Shown here: piece by piece, positions 39,341 through 46,651 of the stretch
Numbering within the stretch: position 1 is the first letter of the stretch
How the letters are laid out: each line of letters starts with the position of its first letter
From: Bacteroidales bacterium
GTDB lineage: Bacteria; Bacteroidota; Bacteroidia; Bacteroidales; UBA932
Reading direction: 5' to 3'
Assembly: GCA_017544005.1 (NCBI GenBank)
Contig: JAFYEZ010000020.1
Location: 1-48,229, forward strand
Length of the DNA stretch: 48,229 bases
Notes under the pieces: generated by a model
Seen by the model: the letters and a program-made list of their open reading frames with translations, nothing else
Told to the model about the DNA's origin: nothing
The model's database searches: none
Translations under genes and position numbers: made by a program

Positions 39341-40507
39341 ATGAGCAAAATCGAAAATATTAACGGAAAGGCACCGCTGGGCAACATCCTTGTCGTCAAT
39401 ACCGGTTCCGTTACTACCAAATTCGCCGTCTATCATGACGGCGAATCTGTTTTGGAAGAGAAGCTCGAACATTCTGTAGATGAGCTCTCTAAGTTTACCG
39501 ACGTGATGGATCAGGACCAGATGCGCACGGCCGCCATCCTCTCCGCCATGGAGAAAAAGGGCCTTCGTCTGGAGGACATTGACATCGTCATGGCGCGCGG
39601 CGGCCTGTTTACTCCGTGTATCACCGGTGTTTACGATGTCAACGATGACATGCGCGAAGTGCTGCTCTCCAGCCGGGAGGGCAACCATGCCTGCAACTTG
39701 AGCGCCATCATCGGTGAGGAGATCGCCGAGCGGATCAACGTCCTGCGCGACGGACAGGGGATCAAGCCCCGTTTCGGCCGCTGCAAGGCCTATATCGCTG
39801 ATCCGCCGATGGCGGACGAAATGCTCCCTGAATGCCGCGTAGGCGGTGTGCCCGAGCTTCCCCGCCGGACCCTTTTCCACGCACTGAACACCCGCGCCAT
39901 CATGCGCCGTTACCTACGCGATACCGGCCGCAAGGCGGAAGATACCACGGCCATCATCTGTCACATGGGGGGCGGCGTCACCATCTCGCTGCACCGCGAC
40001 GGACGCGTGATCGACACCTCGCACGGCCTGGGCGGTGACGGGCCCATCACCCCGGAACGCGCCGGCTGCTGCCCGCCTTTCCCGCTGATTGACATGTGTT
40101 TCAGCGGTAAATACACTAAGCAGGAGATCAAGAAACGCCTGATTGGCAAGGGGGGTGCCGTGGCTTATTTCGGCACCAACGACATGCGCATTGTGGAACA
40201 GCGTGCCGCAGAGGGCAGGGAGGACTACGTACTCTTTATGAAGGCCTTCGTCCTGAACATCTGCAAGTATATCGTCTCCCAGGCGGCCGTGGTGGACGGC
40301 AAGGTGGACGCCATCCTGCTCACGGGCGGTATCGCCTACAGCAAGATGGTCACCGATGCCATCATCAAGAAAGTGGGCTGGCTGGCTCCCGTGACGGTCT
40401 ATCCGGGCGAAAACGAGCTCGAGTCGCTCGCCGAGAACGGATACATCATCCTCGCCGGCGCCACCAAGATCCACACCTACAACAAGGATCATCTGATTGA
40501 AGACTAA
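39341..40507 (+). CDS. buk: Butyrate (branched-chain fatty acid) kinase
   Basis: This enzyme makes ATP from an acyl phosphate, giving butyrate or a branched short-chain acid, 388 aa. Acetokinase-family motifs are present: the N-terminal phosphate loop VVNTGSVTTKFAVY, then MARGGLFTP, CHMGGGVTISLHRDGRVIDTS, and TGGIAYSK near the end. The text (Buk rather than AckA) fits butyrate/isobutyrate kinases. The usual partner phosphotransbutyrylase (ptb) is absent next to it. The downstream genes supply branched-chain 2-oxoacids and a 2-oxoacid:ferredoxin oxidoreductase, so isobutyrate, isovalerate or 2-methylbutyrate are the likely products. It heads an operon with a probable -7 box. Confidence 0.92.
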   Translation: MSKIENINGKAPLGNILVVNTGSVTTKFAVYHDGESVLEEKLEHSVDELSKFTDVMDQDQMRTAAILSAMEKKGLRLEDIDIVMARGGLFTPCITGVYDVNDDMREVLLSSREGNHACNLSAIIGEEIAERINVLRDGQGIKPRFGRCKAYIADPPMADEMLPECRVGGVPELPRRTLFHALNTRAIMRRYLRDTGRKAEDTTAIICHMGGGVTISLHRDGRVIDTSHGLGGDGPITPERAGCCPPFPLIDMCFSGKYTKQEIKKRLIGKGGAVAYFGTNDMRIVEQRAAEGREDYVLFMKAFVLNICKYIVSQAAVVDGKVDAILLTGGIAYSKMVTDAIIKKVGWLAPVTVYPGENELESLAENGYIILAGATKIHTYNKDHLIED

Positions 40508-40535
40508 TCATTATCACACTTATAATAACTGTATC

Positions 40536-41582
40536 ATGGCAGAAATCGATTATTCGAAACGCAAGTTCGCCTACTATCCGACGAACGCAATCATTTATAG
40601 CAAGTTTATCGACGGCAAGTGGTCGCCGCTGACCGTTACCGACAATTTCAACCTGGAACTGCACTGCTTTGCAGGGATCTTCCACTATGCTCCTTCCTGC
40701 TTTGAAGGCCTGAAGGCGTATGAAGGGGTTGACGGCAAGGTCCGCCTCTTCCGTCCGGACGAGAACGCCAAGCGCATGATCAGCAGCGCGAAGTACCTCG
40801 ATATGGCCGCTCCTACGGTGGAAATGTTCGTCGAGGCCTGCGTCCGCTGCGTCCAGGTCAACTGGGAATTCATTCCTTCCTATGCCTCGGGGGCTTCGCT
40901 CTATCTGCGTCCGATCCTGATCGGCATCAACCCGCAGCTGGGTATCAACTCCTCGAAAGACGTGATGTTCGCCGTCATGGCATCCGGTGTCGGCACCTAT
41001 TCCGGGGCCAAGAGCCTGGTCCCCGGCACGGCTGTCCTCTCGCGCAACTACGACCGCGCAGCTACCTACGGTGCAGGCGGTTACAAGCTCGGTGCGAACT
41101 ATGCACAGTCGCTCCATGCCTACAACCTGGCCCACAACCTCGGCTACCGCGAACTGCTCTTCCTCGACACGGCTACCCATACCCATATCGAGGAGTTCGG
41201 TTCCTCCAACTTCTTCGGTATCAAGAACAACACCTATGTTACCCCGGATTCGGCGAGCGTTTTGCCCTCCATTACCAACAAGAGTCTCCGCACCGTGGCT
41301 GAAGAGTTCGGACTGAAGGTGGAGCGCCGCAAAGTGTATGTAGAGGAACTGGCTGAATTCGAGGAGGTCAACTCCTGCGGTACGGCGGTCGTGATCACCC
41401 CGATCTGCAGCATCGACGACAAGGAGACCCTCGAGGGTGACAAGATTCTCCACACCTACAAGATCGGATCGCCGGATCACTGCGGCCCCATCAGCGAAAA
41501 GCTCTACAACCGCATCGTCGGCATCCAGAAGGGCCTGGAAGAGGATACCTACGGATGGACCCTCTTCGTTGACAAGAAGTAA
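40536..41582 (+). CDS. ilvE: Branched-chain amino acid aminotransferase
   Basis: This PLP-dependent transaminase of fold type IV converts valine, leucine and isoleucine to their 2-oxoacids, 348 aa. The PLP-Lys region is GGYKLGANYAQS and the second motif is EEFGSSNFFGIKN. N-terminal text HYAPSCFEGLKAYEGVDGKVRLFRPDENAKRM is typical of IlvE. The start at 40536 gives the family N-terminus (MAEIDYSKRKFAYYP); upstream in-frame codons overlap the kinase stop region. It lies 28 bases after buk. In this operon it would work in the degradative direction, feeding the oxidoreductase downstream. Confidence 0.94.
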   Translation: MAEIDYSKRKFAYYPTNAIIYSKFIDGKWSPLTVTDNFNLELHCFAGIFHYAPSCFEGLKAYEGVDGKVRLFRPDENAKRMISSAKYLDMAAPTVEMFVEACVRCVQVNWEFIPSYASGASLYLRPILIGINPQLGINSSKDVMFAVMASGVGTYSGAKSLVPGTAVLSRNYDRAATYGAGGYKLGANYAQSLHAYNLAHNLGYRELLFLDTATHTHIEEFGSSNFFGIKNNTYVTPDSASVLPSITNKSLRTVAEEFGLKVERRKVYVEELAEFEEVNSCGTAVVITPICSIDDKETLEGDKILHTYKIGSPDHCGPISEKLYNRIVGIQKGLEEDTYGWTLFVDKK

Positions 41583-41585
41583 CCG

Positions 41586-41855
41586 ATGGAGGAAGAGCTC
41601 AAGCGCCTGCTCGCGCAGAGCCGTGCCGACGAGGCCATCGCGGCGATGGAATTCTATCGGCAGCAGGGAGGGGAGATGAATGACCGACTCTTCTACCTGC
41701 TCGGCAATGCGTGGCGCAAGAAAGGGAACTGGCAGATGGCGATGAACAACTACCTGGAAGCCCTGGAATTAAACCCGGAAAGCCCGGCCAAACAGGCACT
41801 TGAGATTGCACAGGAGATCCTGGCCTTCTACAACAAGGATATGTACAACCAATAA
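41586..41855 (+). CDS. Small TPR protein
   Basis: This is an 89-aa cytoplasmic protein with about two TPR helix pairs (EELKRLLAQSRADEAIAAMEFYRQQG, and DRLFYLLGNAWRKKGNWQMAMNNYLEALELNP). The second repeat matches the TPR consensus well, including Gly-Asn-Ala and the terminal Asn-Pro. It is tucked between ilvE and the ferredoxin-like subunit gene with three bases before it and 16 after, so it is certainly part of the operon. It probably aids assembly or interaction of the oxidoreductase complex, an inference from position. It has no known catalytic residues. Confidence 0.85.
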   Translation: MEEELKRLLAQSRADEAIAAMEFYRQQGGEMNDRLFYLLGNAWRKKGNWQMAMNNYLEALELNPESPAKQALEIAQEILAFYNKDMYNQ

Positions 41856-41871
41856 TAATTACTACACTACC

Positions 41872-42090
41872 ATGGCCAAAATGAAAGGAGCAACCATCGT
41901 CGACATCGAGCGTTGCAAAGGCTGCCGCCTCTGCGTGGTTGCCTGCCCTTTGCACGTTCTGGCGCTGACCACCAAGAACGTCAACCAAAAGGGGTACAAC
42001 TATGCTGAAGCCGTACTGGAAGACACCTGCACGGGATGCGAGTCCTGTGCAATCGTCTGCCCCGACGGCTGTATCACCGTTTACCGCTAG
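41872..42090 (+). CDS. 2-oxoacid:ferredoxin oxidoreductase delta (2x[4Fe-4S]) subunit
   Basis: This is a 72-aa ferredoxin-like subunit that carries electrons from the TPP centre to ferredoxin. Two cluster motifs are clear: CKGCRLCVVACP and CTGCESCAIVCP, each with the C-x2-C-x2-C-x3-C-P spacing, so it holds two [4Fe-4S] clusters. The ATG at 41872 gives a compact start (MAKMKGATIVDIERC); the frame is open further upstream but overlaps the TPR gene. It is the first of four oxidoreductase subunit genes in the order delta, alpha, beta, gamma. Confidence 0.93.
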   Translation: MAKMKGATIVDIERCKGCRLCVVACPLHVLALTTKNVNQKGYNYAEAVLEDTCTGCESCAIVCPDGCITVYR

Positions 42091-42097
42091 AAGGAGG
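42091..42097 (+). promoter_or_regulatory. Shine-Dalgarno sequence before the alpha-subunit gene
   Basis: AAGGAGG immediately follows the delta-subunit stop and lies seven bases before the ATG at 42105. A full Shine-Dalgarno match is rare in the Bacteroidetes and is not seen before the neighbouring genes. Confidence 0.6.
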
Positions 42098-42104
42098 ACT
42101 AATT

Positions 42105-43187
42105 ATGGCAGAGAAAGAAATCACCCTGATGAAAGGCAATGAAGCCATTGCCCACGCCGCCATCCGTTGCGGTTGCGACGGATACTTCGGCTACCCGATC
42201 ACCCCACAGTCCGAGGTCCTCGAGACCCTGGCAGCCGAGAAACCCTGGGAAACGACCGGTATGGTCGTCGTCCAGGCGGAAAGCGAAACCTCGTCCATCA
42301 ACATGGTGTACGGCGGTGCCGCAACCGGCAAACGTGTGATGACCTCCTCCTCCAGCCCGGGCGTCAGCCTGATGCAGGAGGGTCTTTCCTATCTGGCAGG
42401 TGCCGAGCTTCCGGCCCTCGTCGTCAATGTCTCCCGCGGCGGCCCCGGTCTGGGAACCATCCAGCCGAGCCAGGCCGACTATTTCCAGACTGTCAAGGGC
42501 GGCGGCCACGGCGATTATCGCCTGATCACCCTCGCGCCAGCTTCCGTGCAGGAAATGGCGGACTTTGTGGACCTGGCCTTTGAACTGGCCTTCCGCTACC
42601 GCAATCCGGCCATGATTCTCTCCGACGGTGCCATCGGCCAGATGATGGAGAAGGTCGTACTTCCTCCGTTCAAGCCGCGCCGCACAGAGGAAGAGGTCCT
42701 CAAGCAGTGCCCCTGGGCTGCCAATGGCCGCAAAGGTCTGCGCAAGCCCAACATCATTACCTCGCTGGAGCTCCGCTCCGAGGCCATGGAGGTCATCAAC
42801 CTCCGCATCCAGGCCAAGTACCGCGAGATTGAGCAGAAAGAGGTCCGTTACGAAGAGTATATGACCGAAGATGCAGAGTACCTGATCGTTGCATTCGGCA
42901 GCGCCGCCCGCATCTCCAAGAAGGTGATTGCCATTGCCCGCGAACAGGGCATCAAGGTCGGCCTGCTTCGCCCGATCACCCTGTGGCCGTTCCCGAGCAA
43001 ACGGATCGGCGAACTCGGCAAGAAGGTGAAAGGCATCCTTTCGCTCGAAATCAACGCCGGCCAGATGGTCGAGGATATCCGCCTCGCCGTGGAATGCAAG
43101 GTTCCCGTGAACTACTATGGCCGCCTGGGCGGTATCATTCCCGAGCCGGAAGAGGTCGTAGAAGAAATCAAGAAAATGACCCGCTAA
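42105..43187 (+). CDS. vorB: 2-oxoacid:ferredoxin oxidoreductase alpha subunit (VorB-like)
   Basis: This is the pyrimidine-binding alpha subunit of a 2-oxoacid:ferredoxin oxidoreductase, 360 aa. It contains the family text GNEAIAHAAIRCGCDGYFGYPITPQSEV, QAESETSSINMVYGGAATGKRVMTSSSSPGVSLMQEGLSY and the C-terminal LLRPITLWPFPSKRIGEL. The form resembles VorB, the 3-methyl-2-oxobutanoate (2-ketoisovalerate) oxidoreductase, with which the neighbouring branched-chain aminotransferase and butyrate kinase agree; 2-oxoglutarate or other oxoacids remain possible. The start at 42105 fits the family and follows the Shine-Dalgarno. Confidence 0.9.
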   Translation: MAEKEITLMKGNEAIAHAAIRCGCDGYFGYPITPQSEVLETLAAEKPWETTGMVVVQAESETSSINMVYGGAATGKRVMTSSSSPGVSLMQEGLSYLAGAELPALVVNVSRGGPGLGTIQPSQADYFQTVKGGGHGDYRLITLAPASVQEMADFVDLAFELAFRYRNPAMILSDGAIGQMMEKVVLPPFKPRRTEEEVLKQCPWAANGRKGLRKPNIITSLELRSEAMEVINLRIQAKYREIEQKEVRYEEYMTEDAEYLIVAFGSAARISKKVIAIAREQGIKVGLLRPITLWPFPSKRIGELGKKVKGILSLEINAGQMVEDIRLAVECKVPVNYYGRLGGIIPEPEEVVEEIKKMTR

Positions 43188-43200
43188 TCAGCTTTGCCTT

Positions 43201-43971
43201 ATGACGAAAGAAGAAATCATCCAGCCCGAAAACCTGGTTTACAAGAAACCGGAACTGCTCAATGACACGCCGATGCACTACTGCCCGGGCTGCAGCCACG
43301 GCGTCGTCCACAAACTGGTCTCCGAGGTCATTGCTGACATGGGCCTGCAGGAGAAAGCCGTCGGTGTCTCCCCGGTGGGTTGCGCCGTCTTCGCTTATAA
43401 CTATATCGACATCGACTGGGAAGAGGCTGCGCACGGCCGTGCTCCGGCTGTCGCCACCGCCATCAAGCGCCTCTGGCCGGACCGTCTCGTCTTCACCTAT
43501 CAGGGTGACGGTGACCTGGCCTGCATCGGTACCGCAGAAACCATTCACGCGCTCAACCGGGGTGAGAACATCACCATTATCTTCGTCAACAATGCCATTT
43601 ACGGCATGACCGGAGGCCAGATGGCTCCGACCACGCTCCTCGGCATGAAGACGGTGACCTGCCCCTATGGCCGCGATCCCAAACTGCACGGTTACCCCCT
43701 GAAGATGACCGAAATCGCCGCTACGCTGGAAGGAACCTGCTATGTCACGCGCCAGAGCGTGCAGAGCGTCGGGGCCATCCTCAAGGCGAAGAAAGCCATC
43801 CGCAAGGCCTTCGAGTATTCGATGCAGGGGAAAGGCTCCAACCTGGTGGAGATCGTCTCTACGTGCAACACCAACTGGAAGATGACCCCGGAAAAGGCCA
43901 ACCAGTGGATGGAAGAGAACATGTTCCCGTTCTACAAGCTTGGGGACTTAAAAGACAAAGGACAAGAATAA
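43201..43971 (+). CDS. vorA: 2-oxoacid:ferredoxin oxidoreductase beta (TPP-binding) subunit
   Basis: This is the catalytic beta subunit, 256 aa, which binds TPP. The TPP motif GDG...NN is seen as TYQGDGDLACIGTAETIHALNRGENITIIFVNNAIYGMTGGQ. N-terminal text MHYCPGCSHGVVHKL matches the family, and Cys residues in PVGCAVF are conserved in these enzymes. It starts 13 bases after the alpha gene and is followed after nine bases by the gamma gene. Together with the other subunits it oxidatively decarboxylates the 2-oxoacid to its acyl-CoA and reduces ferredoxin. Confidence 0.92.
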   Translation: MTKEEIIQPENLVYKKPELLNDTPMHYCPGCSHGVVHKLVSEVIADMGLQEKAVGVSPVGCAVFAYNYIDIDWEEAAHGRAPAVATAIKRLWPDRLVFTYQGDGDLACIGTAETIHALNRGENITIIFVNNAIYGMTGGQMAPTTLLGMKTVTCPYGRDPKLHGYPLKMTEIAATLEGTCYVTRQSVQSVGAILKAKKAIRKAFEYSMQGKGSNLVEIVSTCNTNWKMTPEKANQWMEENMFPFYKLGDLKDKGQE

Positions 43972-43980
43972 GCAAGAACT

Positions 43981-44523
43981 ATGACACACGAAATCATTAT
44001 TTCCGGTTTCGGAGGACAGGGCGTCCTCTCCATGGGCAAGATTCTTGCCTATTCCGGCCTGATGGAAGACAAGGAAGTGACCTGGATGCCGGCCTACGGC
44101 CCTGAGCAGCGCGGCGGTACCGCCAATGTGACGGTCATCGTCAGCGACGAGCCGGTCTCTTCCCCGATTCTCAGCTCCTACGACTCGGTAATCGTGCTCA
44201 ACCAGCCCTCGCTGGACAAGTTCGAGCCGAAGGTAAAACCCGGCGGCACGCTCATCTACGACGGCAACGGCATCAACAATCCGCCCAAACGCAAGGACAT
44301 TCATGTCTATCGGATCGATGCCATGGACGTCGCTGCCGAAAAGAACATGATCAAGGTATTCAATATGATCGTCCTCGGCGGTCTGTTGAAGGTTCACCCC
44401 ATCGTATCCATCGAAAGCGTGCTCAAGGCTCTCCGCAAAACCCTTCCCGAGCGGCATCACCATTTGATTCCGGTGAATGAAGAGGCCATCCGTCTCGGCA
44501 TGGAAATCATTAAGGAACAATAA
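43981..44523 (+). CDS. vorC: 2-oxoacid:ferredoxin oxidoreductase gamma subunit
   Basis: This is the 180-aa gamma subunit of the oxidoreductase (Pfam POR-type). Family text is IIISGFGGQGVLSMGKILAYSGL at the N-terminus and WMPAYGPEQRGGTANVTVIVSD, in which the conserved Gly-Pro-Glu-Gln-Arg-Gly-Gly set contacts CoA. It completes the delta-alpha-beta-gamma set. An exported hypothetical gene starts two bases after its stop. Confidence 0.93.
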   Translation: MTHEIIISGFGGQGVLSMGKILAYSGLMEDKEVTWMPAYGPEQRGGTANVTVIVSDEPVSSPILSSYDSVIVLNQPSLDKFEPKVKPGGTLIYDGNGINNPPKRKDIHVYRIDAMDVAAEKNMIKVFNMIVLGGLLKVHPIVSIESVLKALRKTLPERHHHLIPVNEEAIRLGMEIIKEQ

Positions 44524-44525
44524 CC

Positions 44526-45068
44526 ATGAAACGTTTTATCCTTTGTATTGCCGCTGCACTTTTGCTGGTGCCTGCGTTTGCACAGCCCAAGAATCAGCCC
44601 GCCAAGATCCGGATGGAGATCGCCCAGTGCTCCTTCGAGGAGGACAAGGAGTTTACGCTCTTTTCCTATAAGGACGACGACCTGAGCTACGGATATTACT
44701 TCGGGCTGGGCCATTGCGACCGCATTCCCGGCTCAATCATTACCTTTGACCAGATCACGGAGACGTGCCTCTACATGGGGCAGACGCTGGCAGAGACCAA
44801 GGAACGTCTCGAATTTCTGCTGGCCCTCTTTAACAACAAGGTGACGGAAGGGGTCGAGATGCCTGCCCGCCGGGCAATCGGCGAAGGACTCGCGGAGAAC
44901 GCGCTGAGCGTCATCCGTTACGAGAAGGGGCTTTGGGGTGACAAACGCCTCGTGGCCGAGTTCCCTTACAACGATCACATCAACGAAACCTACATCACCA
45001 AACGGGCCATCAAGTCGATGCTCAGCGGTCTGAAGTTCTATATGAAGCTTCATCCGAACGAGCCGTAA
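44526..45068 (+). CDS. Exported protein of unknown function
   Basis: This is a 180-aa protein with a clear signal peptide (MKRFILCIAAALLLVPAFAQ). I recognise no family. The mature part has mixed beta/helix text (RMEIAQCSFEEDKEFTLFSYKDDDLSYGYYFGLGHC; ITFDQITETCLYMGQTLAETKERLEFL) and three Cys (QCS, GHCDR, TETCL), all in its first half. The start follows the gamma-subunit stop by only two bases, so it shares the fermentation operon's transcript, while its product would be periplasmic. A strong terminator follows. Any functional link to the oxidoreductase is unclear. Confidence 0.75.
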   Translation: MKRFILCIAAALLLVPAFAQPKNQPAKIRMEIAQCSFEEDKEFTLFSYKDDDLSYGYYFGLGHCDRIPGSIITFDQITETCLYMGQTLAETKERLEFLLALFNNKVTEGVEMPARRAIGEGLAENALSVIRYEKGLWGDKRLVAEFPYNDHINETYITKRAIKSMLSGLKFYMKLHPNEP

Positions 45069-45090
45069 TCCGGTCCTGTTTTGTCACGGA

Positions 45091-45136
45091 GATGGACAAT
45101 CTGGCGCGAAACCGTGCCATTTTGTCCATCTTTTTT
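45091..45136 (+). terminator. Rho-independent terminator of the fermentation operon
   Basis: GATGGACAA pairs with TTGTCCATC, with an inner stem TGGC/GCCA, and is followed by six T. It marks the end of the buk-to-hypothetical operon. Confidence 0.9.
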
Positions 45137-45142
45137 ATCTGG

Positions 45143-45209
45143 TCCCGGGTTTGCATCAGGAACAAGTGACTCCGCGAAGGAGTCCCGGGAAAAAGGCCCC
45201 GGAAGGGCC
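45143..45209 (+). other. GC-rich structured leader upstream of hsp20
   Basis: Between the terminator and the hsp20 ATG are several short inverted repeats: GACTCC/GGAGTC (45168-45184, loop GCGAA), GGCCC/GGGCC (45195-45209), and TCCCGGG at 45143-45149 that can pair with CCCGGGA at 45184-45190, competing with the first stem. There is no clear -7 box and no T tract after the stems. The rest of this 170-base gap shows nothing else. It may be the 5' leader of a heat-shock gene with alternative folds (inference). Confidence 0.45.
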
Positions 45210-45240
45210 GGAAACCGGAACCGATTAAAAGTTATGAGTT

Positions 45241-45675
45241 ATGTTACCGATGATTAGAAGAACAAGTGACAGCTGGATGCCGGACATTTTCAATGACTTT
45301 TTTGACAACAGCTGGATGGAGCGTCCTACCTATACCGCCCCGGCTATCAATGTACTTGAAAACGAAAAGGAATACGAGGTTGAACTCGCAGCGCCCGGAT
45401 TAGACAAAGAGGACTTCAAGGTCCATGTCGATGCCGACAACAACCTGCACATCGAGATGGAAAAGAAATCCGAGACCAAAGAGGGCAAGAAACACGGCCG
45501 TTTCCTCCGCCGCGAATTCTCCTATGAGAAGTTCCAGCAGACCCTGCTGCTGCCGGAAGACGTGGATGCAGAGAAAATCGAGGCCAAGGTGGAGAAGGGC
45601 GTCCTGAATGTTCATCTGCCCAAGAAAGAGAAAGTTCAGCGGGCCGAAGCGGTCAAGCAAATCGCCATCCAATAA
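45241..45675 (+). CDS. Small heat shock protein Hsp20
   Basis: This is a 144-aa ATP-independent chaperone that binds unfolding proteins in the cytoplasm. The alpha-crystallin domain spans about residues 35-135 (APAINVLENEKEYEVELAAPGLDKEDFKVHVDADNNLHIEMEKKSE, then GRFLRREFSYEKFQQTLLLPEDVDAEKIEAKVEKGVLNVHLPK), ending in the typical GVLNVHLPKKE. The C-terminal VKQIAIQ carries the IxI/V-type anchor used in oligomer formation. It is a single gene, bounded by terminators on both sides, and behind a structured leader. No heat-shock sigma promoter was recognised. Confidence 0.95.
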   Translation: MLPMIRRTSDSWMPDIFNDFFDNSWMERPTYTAPAINVLENEKEYEVELAAPGLDKEDFKVHVDADNNLHIEMEKKSETKEGKKHGRFLRREFSYEKFQQTLLLPEDVDAEKIEAKVEKGVLNVHLPKKEKVQRAEAVKQIAIQ

Positions 45676-45696
45676 GGATTTCCGCAATAAAATGAG

Positions 45697-45727
45697 AGGC
45701 GCAACCTGCCGGGCTGCGCCTTTTTTG
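45697..45727 (+). terminator. Rho-independent terminator of hsp20
   Basis: GGCGCA pairs with TGCGCC (with an extra A-T pair at the base) around an 11-base loop, followed by six T. Confidence 0.85.
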
Positions 45728-45739
45728 TCGTTTTTTGGC

Positions 45740-45747
45740 TACCTTTG
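45740..45747 (+). promoter_or_regulatory. -7 box for the hemerythrin-LuxR regulator gene
   Basis: TACCTTTG matches TAnnTTTG exactly, 17 bases before the ATG at 45765 and directly after the hsp20 terminator. Confidence 0.75.
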
Positions 45748-45764
45748 TGCAGATTGCTTTCACG

Positions 45765-46616
45765 ATGAAAAACGATTTCAGCATCACGATGAAAATGGGG
45801 GATCTGCTCGACCGCGATCCTTCGCTGCTTGGCGTATTCACGCGCATGGGGTTCAACTACGGGTATGGCGACGCTTCGGTGGAGACCGTTTGCAAGGCTT
45901 CCGGCACGGATCCGGCCACCTTTCTGATGATTTGCCGGGTCTATTCGCAGGAGGGCTACCGCCCCTCCAAAGAAGATATCCAGGCGGCGGATCTTTCCGT
46001 TATCGTGCGCTACCTCAGCCTTTCCCACGATTACTATACGAACGTAGCTTTGGAAGATCTGGCCAGCGGCCTTGATCGGACCATCGGAACGTGTCCGGAG
46101 GAGGTTCAGCGGGTATTCTGGAAGTTTTTCAGCGATTTCAAGGCGGAGCTCACGAAGCACTTTGACTATGAGGAAAAGTTTGTGTTCCCCTTCGCAGGCC
46201 ACGCGGGTACCGGTGTCTCTGAAGAGGATCACTCCGGCGTGGAAGAGACGCTTGAAGACCTGAAGAGCCTGGTGATGAACCATCTGCCCGCCTCGGCGGA
46301 CCAGCGGGAAGCCTTCAAGGTGCTCTCCGGCATCCATTTCCTCTCCGACGATATCAAGAAGCACATCATTCTGGAGGAGACAGCCCTGGAAGGGCGGCTG
46401 GAGGACACCGGCGGGGCGGGTGAACTCTCCGCCAGGGAAAAGGAGATTCTGGTCTGTGTGGCCAAGGGCCTGCTGAACAAGGAAATCGCCGACGAGTTGA
46501 ACATTTCCATCCACACCGTCATCACCCACCGGAAGAACATCACCCACAAAACCGGAATCAAAACCGTCGCGGGCCTCACGGTCTATGCCCTGATCAACGG
46601 CCTGCTGGACATATAG
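45765..46616 (+). CDS. DUF542-like/hemerythrin-like/LuxR-HTH fusion regulator
   Basis: This is a 283-aa cytoplasmic protein with three parts. The first 60 residues resemble the ScdA_N/DUF542 domain of the RIC/YtfE iron-centre repair proteins (GDLLDRDPSLLGVFTRMGFNYGYGDASVETVCKASGTDPATFL), without its usual Cys. The middle (about 85-210) reads as a hemerythrin-like helical bundle with candidate diiron ligands His88, His132, Glu136, His156, His200 and Glu204. The C-terminus (about 221-283) is a LuxR/GerE HTH (LSAREKEILVCVAKGLLNKEIADELNISIHTVITHRKNITHKTGIKTVAGLTVYAL). It would be a one-component sensor of O2, NO or iron-centre damage (inference). Target genes are unknown. Confidence 0.82.
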   Translation: MKNDFSITMKMGDLLDRDPSLLGVFTRMGFNYGYGDASVETVCKASGTDPATFLMICRVYSQEGYRPSKEDIQAADLSVIVRYLSLSHDYYTNVALEDLASGLDRTIGTCPEEVQRVFWKFFSDFKAELTKHFDYEEKFVFPFAGHAGTGVSEEDHSGVEETLEDLKSLVMNHLPASADQREAFKVLSGIHFLSDDIKKHIILEETALEGRLEDTGGAGELSAREKEILVCVAKGLLNKEIADELNISIHTVITHRKNITHKTGIKTVAGLTVYALINGLLDI

Positions 46617-46651
46617 TTTGCTTACAACATGAAAAAGATTGTTTTCTTTTA

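Noticed and set aside
45160-45270. Repeat of GAACAAGTGAC upstream of and inside hsp20
   Set aside because: Two copies of an 11-base word, one within the coding region, could arise by chance; no third copy or symmetry supports an operator.
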